A DNA stretch of 64,000 nucleotides from Helianthus annuus (lineage: Eukaryota > Streptophyta > Magnoliopsida > Asterales > Asteraceae). Of this stretch, positions 38,044 to 48,006 are shown in pieces. Where the stretch lies: NCBI RefSeq assembly GCF_002127325.2, contig NC_035449.2:145366946-145430945 (forward strand). Reading direction: 5' to 3'. Position numbers and translations under genes: made by a program. The notes under the pieces are model-generated. The model was given only the letters and a program-made list of their open reading frames with translations, ran no database searches and was not told the origin of the DNA. Within the stretch, counting starts at the first letter, position 1. Each line of letters opens with the position of its first letter.

Positions 38044-41000
38044 TGTAACACCCAAAAACAGGTTTGGTAATCAAACTCCGTTAATATTACTGACGGGTAA
38101 AATACCGTTAGTGGTAAAGATTTACCCGGTAAATATTAGGATTTAAATAAATAAATCTAATATTAATTAAAAGGAGGATAAATACTTTGAGAAAACAAAG
38201 TATATAAAAGGTCCGAGTTAACGGGACTTAAAGTAGAAACAGGATGTGATTTCCGCGAACCCGCCAAGTAACTAGGAATATCAACCTAGTTAATTGAATG
38301 TTGTTAAAATGCTAATGAAACTTGATTAATAATACTCTTTATAAAAAGTTGAACAAGTGAAGGGACTGAACTTGACAAAATTGAAAATAGTTTTATTTAA
38401 TTAAAACAAAACACCAAAACACACTTCAGTGTGTGTTTGGTCGACATTTCCCAGGACCCAAAAAGGGGTTCTACCAAGTGAACCCTAAATCCACAAAATT
38501 GATCAAAATCAAGGAGAAATCAAGCCAAGAATTTGGGGATTTTAATAAAATCGTGATCACCAAGCTTAGGGGATCACAAGGTATGTGGAATTTTGATGTT
38601 TAGTGATATTTCAAAATTGTGATGAACATGCATGAACGAAATTTCTTGCATGAATGTTCAATGTTATAGTGATATTAGTGTGGGTACAAGTCTAGGAACA
38701 AACCCTAGATGCAAACTTGTAGAATTGAGCCATAAACTAGTGATTAATCAAATAACCAAGTATGAGCTAAGTGGGTTTTGTTGATTTGATGAAATTGATG
38801 TTGTATTGATGTGTGTAAACATCATATTAATTCATATAAATGAACTACTTGAACAAATTAGAGATTTTGTTAAGAGTTCATAAGTAATTAGAAGTGGGTC
38901 TTGACTTAGAGTTAAAGCCATGATTATGATGGTCAAAGTGTGTATATGCTTGTAATAACTGAAATTACATGTTGATTTATTATTACTTGAGGTAGGAATT
39001 AGATGACATGTTAGCTAATTTGGCGTCTGAAAAGATGATGTTCACTAAGCGCGGATAATGTGCCTAATTGAGTCTTGTGAACTTGATAGTGCAATCATAT
39101 GTGTTAAATGGTGATTTGACTTCTATAAAGTCAAACCGACCGTTAATAAGATCAAATGATAATTTTGATAGAAAATACGTAAGATGTAATAGTCATGATT
39201 GACAATGACTTAACTAACCATCTTACGAAATATGATGATAGTTTGACGCGTAACAAGCTAGGTGAAAGCTTGGAGGAAGGAGCGGGTCAAACAAATCAAG
39301 AATGGAGGAAAAAGCATAATTCGGCTGCAAGGTAAGTATAGCTTACACTAGTCATATATTTAGAATGTTCTTTTGTCGTATTGATTACGAATAAGATAAA
39401 TGTCTAATTGAGATATGGTGTTCCGGCGTGTAGTTGTACGGAACAAGATAACCAAATAGGATAAGAAACCATATTGATGGTTAAAAAATGAGTTAAATCG
39501 GTAATTCAATCATTTTATGACGAATGAAACATGTACTTTTAAGGGTTATCATAAAAGGTAAATCATGATAACCAATAAGGGTAAAATTGTAATTTGGTCA
39601 CTCGTTGACAATAATTGTTGGTTTTGAAAGATACTTATTTCGTAAGCCTTAATAGGCCAAAAAGCGTTAAGAGGTGATTTAAAATTAAAATGACCGCGCG
39701 GTGTAAACCGGATCGAGTCTTGTAGACGAGATGGCAATAAGCTTCATCTCACTAATATAATTGGTCACTTAGACCAAACGGGTCAAAATGTGAAAATATC
39801 ACTTTTTGACAGTATCGACTAAAGGTTTGTTAAGTTGCATGATTATAGAAATAATTATCGAGTGGTTATTTACATCGCTATTACTTAGCGGCTATTGAGA
39901 CAAGGTATTTAAATGGGTCAATATAATGATCCGAGCCAGGTACGCATAATAGGATAACTCTCATTTAAACGTAAGGTTTAATGAGAGTTAATTGGAGTCT
40001 AAAATAGATTTTGGTTACTTAAATAGGTAAACCGAATGTTACAAATGATGGTCATTACGTTTGAAAGGCCTATTGACCTTTCAAATAAAAATCACAATTA
40101 AAAAGAGGGCTTATGGGTCAAACAGGTTACAGTAATCCCTCATCGTTAATGAAGGGCCAAGATGGACTAAAACGCCCTTATATGTTAAACTGAGCAAACA
40201 ACCCTTAAAGGTTGTTTGGGAGCAAGTTTTATGATTCGATAAATACTTAGAAGAAGTGTAGAAGCTGAAAGAGGTAATACGTTAGTCAAACGTTACTATT
40301 TGAGTCTTTGCCGTAAAATAATGATTCGAGAGGTAAAATTTGGTTTATATAGATCACCACATTAAACCCACCATAAATACAGTTGTGGTGGAAGATTATA
40401 TGACGAGAAATGTGGTAATGAAATGCTAGAAGCAATCGAATGCGATTTTAGGTTTGAAAGTGCTTAAATACCCTTAACGGGTCAAAATAAGCACTTGAGC
40501 GTAAACGGGTTTTAAGTACGTAAGAAACTCATAACTTAAACCTAGTATGATAGGAGATAATAAAATTATGAATTTCATGAGTTTAGGGAGCATATAAACC
40601 CGTTTGTTTGATTTGCACGTGAACGAGTCAAAACAGCAAGGCAACAAGAATAATGCAGAAGCTACCGTAAGTTACGGTAGCTACCGTAACTTACGGTAGC
40701 AACTGAAATGGTTACGGTAGATCTCAACTGGCTTAGGCAGCCCCTGAATGCCCAGTGGCTACCTTAACTTACTGTGGCTACCGTAAGTTACGATAGCGCC
40801 TAGTTATTTTGTTGAGTTTTGTTTTGCGAACCCATTTGAACAAGTTTTAAACCCCATTTGAACAAGCTTTAAACCCCGTATGACTAAAGCATTTCATGTT
40901 TATGAAATGTAGGTACATTTTGGATGCCAGAAGACGATCAAGCTCAACGAAGAACTAAACACGATAAAGATACATGCTTCCGCACATTGCCTCGTCGTAA

Positions 41001-41156
41001 ATTTTAAACGGCGGATTTAATCACGTTATGTTAAATAACTTATTATTTGTAACAGTTTTAATAAACCTGTATTTTTATAGTATGTGTAGTCTTAATTACA
41101 CATCTAATTGTTGGTATTTACATGAAAAACCGTTAAATAGTAACTAGGGCCTTACA
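38044..41156 (+). repeat. 3' LTR of LARD-1
   Basis: 3,113 bp uninterrupted; it matches the two-part 5' LTR and confirms its reconstruction. No gene. Confidence 0.94.
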
Positions 41157-42415
41157 GGGCCCAATGACAATATAACATGGGCTCGGCCCAAATTCCTTAA
41201 TACATGGGCTTGGGCCTATCAAAACTAGTAATGAGCTAGGCCCAAATTCCTTAATACATGGGCTAGGGCCCAATGACAATATAACATGGGCTTGGCCCAA
41301 TAACAATAAAACATGGGTTAGGCCCAATAACATAGATAACATGGGCTCGGCCCAATGACATGGGCTCGGCCCAATAACATTAAAACATGGTTTAGATACG
41401 ATAACATAGATGACATGGGCTCGGCCCAATGGAATGGGCAAGGGCTCAATTACACGCGTGCGTGGCACGAAGACATATGAAGGGTGAAGCTCGTTCACCA
41501 ATAATTCAATACGTATAGAATACATGTATATACATAACAATCGAGCGAGTAAACTTTCAACGCTCTAAAATACAAAGTAGTTCCAAAGATGACAAACGAG
41601 AACATAATAAAGAATTCAAGATGAACAACTTGTATGAGGTCCGAAAGATCTAGTGTCTAACGAGATTAGTACACATGTAGGTTATTGACACGTACGGACG
41701 CTCACTTCGATATCATAGTACACGGAACGCAAACTTGTGAGTTCATGTCCCTCCTTTCACTGATTTCAATGAAATAAACATCGAGGGGAAATACATGCTA
41801 AAACTATTGGTATGTTAGTTACGGAGTAGAAGATAACATGATCAGTGTGCATAAGTAGGATGATAACATTAGTAACCATTAATCACATAGTGACCAAGGT
41901 GCAAAAGGTGTAGATCTATTGGGCTTGAGGCACGCCCCACTCCTAGTTGTTAACTGTGGAGTGCTTTTGTGATCCCAAATGATAACAAAGTGTTCTCGGT
42001 TTGGTTATTTACTTATGGTACATTATGTCAGGGGCTCGCTACCCACTGATAGATTCTTAACAGACTCCATGAATGAATCAGACCATACCCTGATTACAAG
42101 ATTTCATTTTCATGAATACTACGATACCAAGATTTCATTTTCATGAATACTATGATTACAGGATTTCATTTTCATGAATACTACGATTACAAGATTTCAT
42201 TTTCATGAATACTACGATTACAGGATTTCATTTTCATGAATACTACGATTACGTATGATAACAAAAACTGCATGAACTCGCTCAACTTTTGTTGACTTTT
42301 TAAAACTACGTGTATTTCAGGGAACAAGTCTTGAGCCTGTGATACATGATTGGATGCAATGATTACCTATCTTAAGTCACACGCAACACGCTTCCGCAAC
42401 TAGCAGGGTGTGACA
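41157..42415 (+). repeat. 3' LTR of Gypsy-1, segment 3
   Basis: Resumes with the copied gggcc and runs to the element end GGTGTGACA. It includes the GGCCCAATAAC array (to about 41440) and the expanded 31-bp repeat. No gene; a minus frame at 41133-41540 corresponds to the one in the 5' LTR at 4123-4467. Confidence 0.94.
42092..42246. repeat. 31-bp tandem repeat, 5 units, Gypsy-1 3' LTR
   Basis: Five units of 31 bp (GATTACARGATTTCATTTTC...). The 5' LTR has two units at 5027-5088. Confidence 0.92.
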
Positions 42416-43460
42416 GTTTCTTACCAATATCTGTGTCTTCCGACTTCTTATCTTGAAAAGCTTAAAAACCTACAACAGTAGGATAAATTCTATCAATCAA
42501 ATAATCAGAACTTGAATAACTCTGCAATAATCTTCTGATTCTTTCATTTTCAATCTTTTCAGTCTCCAATTCCTGCTTTAACTTTGCACACTCATCAATA
42601 TAGTGATTGATGGCCTTTTGCTTAGACATCATCACTGCATTCATCATTGTCAAAGCATCTTCTCTTTCTGAATTTGTCTTTTCCAAACTATTAACCGTTC
42701 TGTTTAACACATCATACGATTCTTTCACATACTTAACATCAAACAACAATTTTTCTTTCATCTCATCGAGTTCACTATACTTCTTATCTTTCTCTTCACA
42801 ATGTCTGCATGGTTCCAAACATTTCAAACAAGGTTTCGTAACCTCAACAATCTTTTCAACAACTTTAACCTCTTCACTTTGTTCATCCTTCTCTTCCTGA
42901 GCAACATTCTCACGTTTCACCTTTTTCTTTTCTTTTGTTGCTCGTCTTTTCTTTAGCTTCTCTAATTTATCTGCAAAATAAAAGTTGAAACTTTCAGTAG
43001 ATAGATGAGTTTTACCAATGTTTATTTGTCTAATTTCTTCATCATCACTACAATCAAGTGATGATTGATCAAACACTGGTGTTTTTTCTGAACTATCTTC
43101 TGAAGAAACAGCATCTTCATCTTGACTTTTCTCATCATTAGTAAACACATCCATCCATTCTTTCATCAATTCTGGCTCTTGAACGATTGGTGCAATAAAT
43201 GCTCTAAACTTTGAGTTACTTTCAGCTGGAATATATTTGTCCCAGCTAAATCCTTCTGGCAATCTTTCATCTTCTTGATTGACTAGATAAGCTATCTTTT
43301 TTCCATCTTCAATAGCACGGGATGATGACGGTTGTTGAGCTGCTTGATGATGTATTGCTTTCCAATAATAATCATTGTTCCCGAACGGATTCTGAGCTCC
43401 ACCTGCTTCTCGATTGGTACATTCCCTCTTGAAATGTCCTTTTTCCCTACATCAAAAACA
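42416..43460 (-). pseudogene. Copia-1 gag, second part (zinc knuckle to coiled coil)
   Basis: Follows the part at 44717-43452. The CCHC knuckle at 43419-43460 has its third residue as a stop (TGA 43454-43452, likely from CGA). Open frame 43262-42462 holds the DGFSWD-like EGFSWDKYI block, acidic DDEE region, ESFNFYFADKLEKL (continuous where Copia-2 has a frameshift), the C-x2-C-x3-C-x2-C cluster at 42798-42830, and a coiled coil ending QSYSSSDYLIDRIYPTV. A stop follows, then the sequence runs to the gaaac duplication (plus-strand gtttc) and continues at 1225. Structural protein of a Ty1/Copia element. Confidence 0.85.
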
Positions 43461-44717
43461 AGTAACTTTAGACTTATCAAAACTTAAAGTAGAAACATTA
43501 GCATCATGTAAGTCATCTCTTCCTGTAATCTGCTTAAATCTCTCAGCTCTCCTCAACACGCTCGCTAAACCCCACTTAATATCCGTTAGCTCCAATTTCT
43601 CAGCATCAATCTGATTGAAATCCCCTTTTGTTAACATAGGATTTCCGATCCTTCCCGCAACCAAACCCTCATATGATTCTAACACTGTGGCTAGTAATGC
43701 CATATGACCTTTAGCGACTTCTTCAGAGAAATTCTGACCATTCTGAAGATGCAACGCGATATTGCATTGTAGCACATGACCATTACCATTGTTTGAGCTT
43801 TGAAGCTGATGTTTTGAAGTTGGAACATTTGGATTAACACTCAGATATGAAGAAAATCCACTGTTGTTGATTGAGCTTTGATTGAGTGATCCGGATGAGT
43901 TTTCTGCGCTGAAAGCGGTTTGGATCTTTGGACTTGCTTCAACATTTTGAACATTACCTTCGAAATATAAATTGATATCTTGTTGACCACTTGGATTATT
44001 CATTCTAGCAATATTCTATTGTTCAAGATCTTGTCCTTCAAGTTTTTCAACGAACTGAGCAATTGTCAAACCATCATACTCTCCGGTATTCTTCAAAATC
44101 ATAAGATATGTGCCCCATTCATTCTGAGGTAAAGCATCAGCCAATTTGTAAACCCATTCCTCGCGATCTTTGGTGATATCCAACCGGGACATTAAACGCA
44201 CTAAATGGAAATATCTCTCAATGAGCTTCTTTGTAGTTTCACCCTGCAAACTTGTAAACAAGTCAAATATCTTTTTTAATAATGATTTCTTATTTTTGAT
44301 CGTTTCTGTACTTCCTTCAAACTTAATGCGAAGTGCTTCCCAAATTGAACGTGAAGTACCATCATGTTGAAGTAGTATGAAGATGTCTTCTTTCACAGCT
44401 TGCTGAAGTAGACTGGTCATCATTTTTTCTGCCTTGTACATGTCTCTCTCTTTATCCGACAATTCAGAAATAGTCTTTATAACTCCCACATCTGAACAAG
44501 GTTTAACATACTTAGTTTCAATACACTCCCAAGACCTTAAATGATTTGCTTGAACCCAATTTTCGGAACGGTCTTTCTAACTGTAATATTCTTCAATGCT
44601 CATCAGCTTTGGGGGTTTCTGCAACGTTCCCATTTCATTCTCCATGTTCACGCTCTGAGCAACAGTAACTAGAGTACCCGGGGCCGTAGCAAACGCATTG
44701 TAGAATTCAGAATCCAT
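43452..44717 (-). pseudogene. Copia-1 gag, N-terminal part
   Basis: Start ATG 44717 (MDSEFYNAFAT), as in Copia-2. A stop TAG at 44579-44577 replaces the Trp of EEYYGWKD. Open frames are 44489-44016 (LLQQAVKEDIFILLQHD, IWEALRIKFEG, LIERYFHLVRLMS, DALPQNEWGTYL; a UBN2-like copia gag domain) and 44003-43452 (HVLQCNIALHLQNGQNFSEE, EGLVAGRIGNPMLTK, LASVLRRAERF). TAG at 44018-44016 separates them after LEQ. Apart from point nonsense changes the reading frame is preserved over more than a kilobase. Confidence 0.87.
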
Positions 44718-45860
44718 GTTTCGGTATGATCTATCAAACAAACTGATTAATTTTCAAACAATCTAGAACAGGTTTAATCTGCGTGACTTGATATTTGCAC
44801 CTCGTAAATCAGCTGAGAATACAAAAACAAATGATCAGTTTAAATGAACTGAATATGTGAACGTGTGTGACGGTTGAATCGATCTAGGACTCGTGTCGAA
44901 GATTCGTGGACTCGTTCAATGTATTTTGGGTGTAATCACTGAATTAATGGGCCGATAAAAAAGAAATGGATTCAATTGGGCCGAACTCAAACATTAGCTA
45001 TTATGGAAAACAAATGGGCCGATAGATCACATGCAAACTGAGACAATTAATACAGTCAACATGTCAATTAATGTCATGGGCTAAACACCACCGATAACCA
45101 ATTTGATTTATTGGACCGTCTGAATTAGTGGACTGACACACAGTTACTTTCTATTATAATTGGACCAAGATTATTAGACAATTAAATCTATAGGACCGAT
45201 GATGTATGAATCACGTGAGCTGACGCGATTAACTTGGGCCAATAACTATCTGACAATCACATGAATATACAAAATCAATGCATATTCTTGAATAATGCCC
45301 GACTCCTTTTATTCACAGCTTAATTCTATTGGACCGACATCATTAAAGTTGAGGACTTAATTGAGCTGCATGAAATATAATTGGTCCAGACACTGTTGAC
45401 TTTCAAACGACTTGATGATTATTTCACCACTTCGCACGACCTGAATAACAATCTCAAACGACCTGGAGAGCTTATAACCACTTCGTGCGAACTGAAAGTC
45501 AATCCACACGACCTGACACAATTTTCAAGCGAATTGACCACTACGTGCGAATTGACTACACTTTCAAACAACCTGGAAGATCACCTCATGCGAATTGGTG
45601 ATTATTTCACACGAACTGAAGATTTCTCGAACAAACTGAACATATTTTCACACGGTTTGGTCAATTTCATCAGGTTTTAGGTTGATTTTAGGTCTGATTT
45701 TTTCAAGGATTGATTAAAACTTAGTTTTACGTGTTATATGTGAAAATCAACCCATTTTATCTGTGAAATCGTTGAAATTTTGAAGAAAAAAATGTAGAAG
45801 AATGAGTAGAATTCAGAATTTTAGGTGAAAACAAGCTGAAATGGTAACAACTCTTCCTCC
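44718..45860 (-). promoter_or_regulatory. Copia-1 leader with degenerate TTCGTGCGAA array
   Basis: About 1.1 kb without a gene. Between 45400 and 45670 a motif readable on the plus strand as ACTTCGTGCGAACTG or CACACGACCTG recurs about twelve times every 20-30 bp. It is at the same place as the ACCGCTTAT array of Copia-2 but unlike it in sequence. Nearer gag, short GGGCCGAT/GGACCGA units recur. A plus-strand frame at 45381-45680 just crosses the array. Confidence 0.75.
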
Positions 45861-45875
45861 TGAGCTCTGATACCA
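45861..45875 (-). other. Primer binding site of Copia-1
   Basis: Minus-strand TGGTATCAGAGCTCA, two bases inside the LTR; exact over 12 bases to the initiator Met-tRNA complement. Confidence 0.88.
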
Positions 45876-46097
45876 CTTGTAAGATCGAAATTCGACCTAA
45901 ACGAGTCCTATCAGAAGAGTTCTAATCCAAAACAAAGGCGGAATTCAATGATTCGGACTTGATTACAGCTTGTCTAACACATAGATTCACTTTAATTGTC
46001 TTGTATATTGATTTGAAAGCTTTACAGACCACTTGACACTTCGGCAGCACCTCTGCTCCGGAATCAGCAATGTTACAAATGAAATGACCAAGACACA

Positions 46098-46105
46098 TAT
46101 ATATA
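46098..46105 (-). promoter_or_regulatory. TATA box of Copia-1 LTR
   Basis: TATATATA (minus-strand context CCCTATATATATG), directly downstream of the TTCGTACGAA palindrome array, about 220 bp before the LTR end, as in Copia-2. Confidence 0.6.
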
Positions 46106-46240
46106 GGGTTTCCAGTTCGTATGAATATGTCATGTCTAGTTCGTACGATCTGGCTCTGGTCTACTTCGCACGAAACAGCAATTCCCAGTTCGCACGAACT
46201 GGTCAGTTCGTACGAACTGGCCACTTCGTGTGAAACAGCT
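46106..46240. promoter_or_regulatory. TTCGTACGAA palindrome array in Copia-1 U3
   Basis: About seven sites in 135 bp. The clearest are the perfect 16-bp palindrome CAGTTCGTACGAACTG at 46204-46219 and CCAGTTCGCACGAACTGG at 46185-46202; others are half-sites or diverged. A plus-strand frame at 46121-46468 crosses it by chance. Confidence 0.85.
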
Positions 46241-46331
46241 GATTCGGCTCAGTTTCCCGATTCTTTCATACTACGTGTCCTGATTTATCAAACCTATTAC
46301 AAGACTCGATACAAGACGAAGTCGACAGACA

Positions 46332-47216
46332 TATTCACCAACAGATTTGAAGGTGAAGGTTTCAATGATTGGCACCATGCTGCCGGTATAGTAAAAGCAC
46401 ATGAAGTTACGTTAGATCATCTCACACATATGAAAATGTGGTTTGATATGCGTAAAAGATTGAGATAGAACCAAACGATCGATAAAGATCAACACGAGAG
46501 ATTAAAGAAAGAAACATATTATTGGAAACAAGTCCTTTTGAGAATCGTTGCCTTAGTGAAGTTTCCAGCTAAACATAATATAGCATTTCAAGGAAAAAAA
46601 GGAAAAGTTATATGAAAAAAGGTAATGGTAAATTGTTTTCTTTTAGTTCCACCAATTACTTATTTATACTTAATTGTAATAACTGAGTTTAATTCTTATT
46701 TGTTAATGGTATTTAATAGGTAATGGAAATTTCTTGGGTATCATTGAGATGTTGGAAGAGTTTGATCCAGTCATCAAAGAGCATGTGCGGCGGATCACTA
46801 GTGGAAATCTTCATGTGCATTATCATGGACACAACATACAAAATGAGATTATACTTATTCTTGCTGATGAAATTAAAAAGAACTCATCAAGAACATAAAA
46901 GAAGCAAAGGACTACTAAATCATACTAGATTGTACACCCGATTCAAGTCACCAAGAACAGATGACTATCATAGCGAGGTATGTAAAGGTATCATCTAATT
47001 CTATTATTGTTGAGGAGTCTTTTTTGGGGTTTTTGAATGCTAATGATACCACTGGGAAAGAGCTATTTGATGTTACTTGTGCGGAGTTAAAATCTCTTGG
47101 TCTTGAAATTGGTGACATGCGTGGCCAAAGGTATGACAATGGGGCAAACATGGAAGGGTCACACCAAGGAGTCCAAAGTAGATTTTTAAAAGAAAATCCT
47201 AGAGCATTTTACACTC
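46332..47216 (+). pseudogene. hAT-type transposase relic (TTF zinc finger / DUF4371 type)
   Basis: DNA-transposon transposase fragment, hosting Copia-1 on its left and LARD-2 on its right. Blocks in order: FEGEGFNDWHHA...VKAHEVTLDHLTHMKMW (TTF-like), then KETYYWKQVLLRIVALVKFPAKHNIAFQGK, then [24 protein letters not shown]...[22 protein letters not shown] (DUF4371-like), then an [14 protein letters not shown] segment, [21 protein letters not shown], and [36 protein letters not shown]. Stops and frameshifts split it. A GT...AG segment at 46622-46719 interrupts the KK/GNGNFLG junction and may be an intron. The N-terminus and the catalytic C-terminal part are absent here. Confidence 0.8.
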
Positions 47217-47222
47217 TGTAAC
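47217..47222 (+). mobile_element. LARD-2 left tip (TGTAAC) before Copia-3
   Basis: TGTAAC here plus TCCCCAAAAACGGGC at 60448 rebuild the start of a LARD-1-like LTR (TGTAACACCCCAAAAACGGG type). Bases 47218-47222 (gtaac) are the Copia-3 target, repeated at 60443-60447. So Copia-3 entered six bases inside the LARD-2 end. Confidence 0.8.
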
Positions 47223-47956
47223 TGTTAGGATCTGAGTTTGGATTGATTGAGATTTGTGTTTGAATTAAGATGAACAATGAAAGAGTAGTGCAGTGGAAAT
47301 TAAATGGAAGCAAACTTTTCACAATCAAACAGAAGAAATGCTTTCAACCATACATTTTCAACAAAGAACCAAATGTTTAAATTTATTTCAAACTTTGATC
47401 ACAATTGCATGTATGCTTTGCAACCCCCCCCCCCTCAGCCCGAGCTCAGTAATTTGTTCGTGCAGGAAGAAGATGGTGAAGAGTTAATAGAACAGTACAG
47501 AGCACTGTTCTATTTATAGGCACGCAACAAACCACTGAGCATCTAAGCTGACGTCACCATGAAAGTGACATCTAACCTCCTAACAAACTCTTAACATCTG
47601 ACCTATACAAACACTGTTATGCTAATTACTGATGTTACAATACGTTACATAAAGTAAATAAACAACTGCTGCATCCTTCCACTGCTGTGAACCCAGCAGT
47701 ACTTGTCATGATCAGCAGTGCTTGAAACAAGGCAGTAGATTGAGCAGCAGAGCTTTAGTTCTTCGTCAGTCTTTGACTTTGCTCAGCAGTTGTAGGTCAG
47801 CAGTTTGTATGATCAGTAGATAGGAGGTCAACAGATGTTGAAACCACTTTCAAGGGGAGAGACTTGCATGCATAACATCTGCTTATTCTGGATCCACTGC
47901 TCTGATCCAGTTTTGGCTTTTATTATCTGTTCCTTTGGTAGGGTTCAATCCCAACA
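47223..47956 (-). repeat. 3' LTR of Copia-3 (left copy)
   Basis: 734 bp. It carries CAGCAGT-type motifs (about 47690-47870) and a TATA box at 47511-47518 (minus-strand TATAAATA), with a GAACAGT/ACTGTTC inverted repeat next to it. A poly-C run near 47426 differs from the other LTR. Frames at 47293-47519 recur at 59793 and are LTR sequence. Confidence 0.94.
47511..47518 (-). promoter_or_regulatory. TATA box of Copia-3 LTR
   Basis: Minus-strand CCTATAAATAGAACA. The right (5') LTR copy, which would drive transcription, is at 59997-60004. Confidence 0.65.
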
Positions 47957-47968
47957 ATCTCCACTTGG
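47957..47968 (-). other. Polypurine tract of Copia-3
   Basis: Minus-strand CCAAGTGGAGAT abuts the 3' LTR start TGTTGGGATTG, a form common in plant Copia elements. Confidence 0.75.
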
Positions 47969-48006
47969 AACAGATAATGCCAAAACTCTCCATTATTGGT
48001 AGATCT

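Larger units (their letters stand above)
22056..41156 (+). mobile_element. LARD-1: large LTR element without coding capacity
   Basis: Starts TGCAACACCCC (first dinucleotides TGTAAC in its 3' LTR) and ends AGGGCCTTACA, with duplication gggcc at 22051-22055 and 41157-41161. The 5' LTR is 22056-23761 plus 33765-35175 (about 3,117 bp, split by Gypsy-2). The 3' LTR is 38044-41156 (3,113 bp). The 2.9 kb internal region has a primer site, a polypurine tract and a 66-bp tandem array, but no gag or pol motif. This fits the LARD class; it must be mobilised in trans. LTR copies differ by a few percent by eye. Confidence 0.9.
45878..46331 (-). repeat. 5' LTR of Copia-1
   Basis: About 454 bp, on the minus strand TGTCTGTCGAC...CGATCTTACA. 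The outer end is set by similarity to the Copia-2 LTR (shared GTCTTGTATCGAGTC) and by where the hAT relic resumes. Beyond the TATA box it shares TTCATTTGTAAC and GAGGTGCTGCCG with Copia-2. The partner LTR is outside the window, so the duplication (perhaps tattc) is unverified. Confidence 0.75.
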
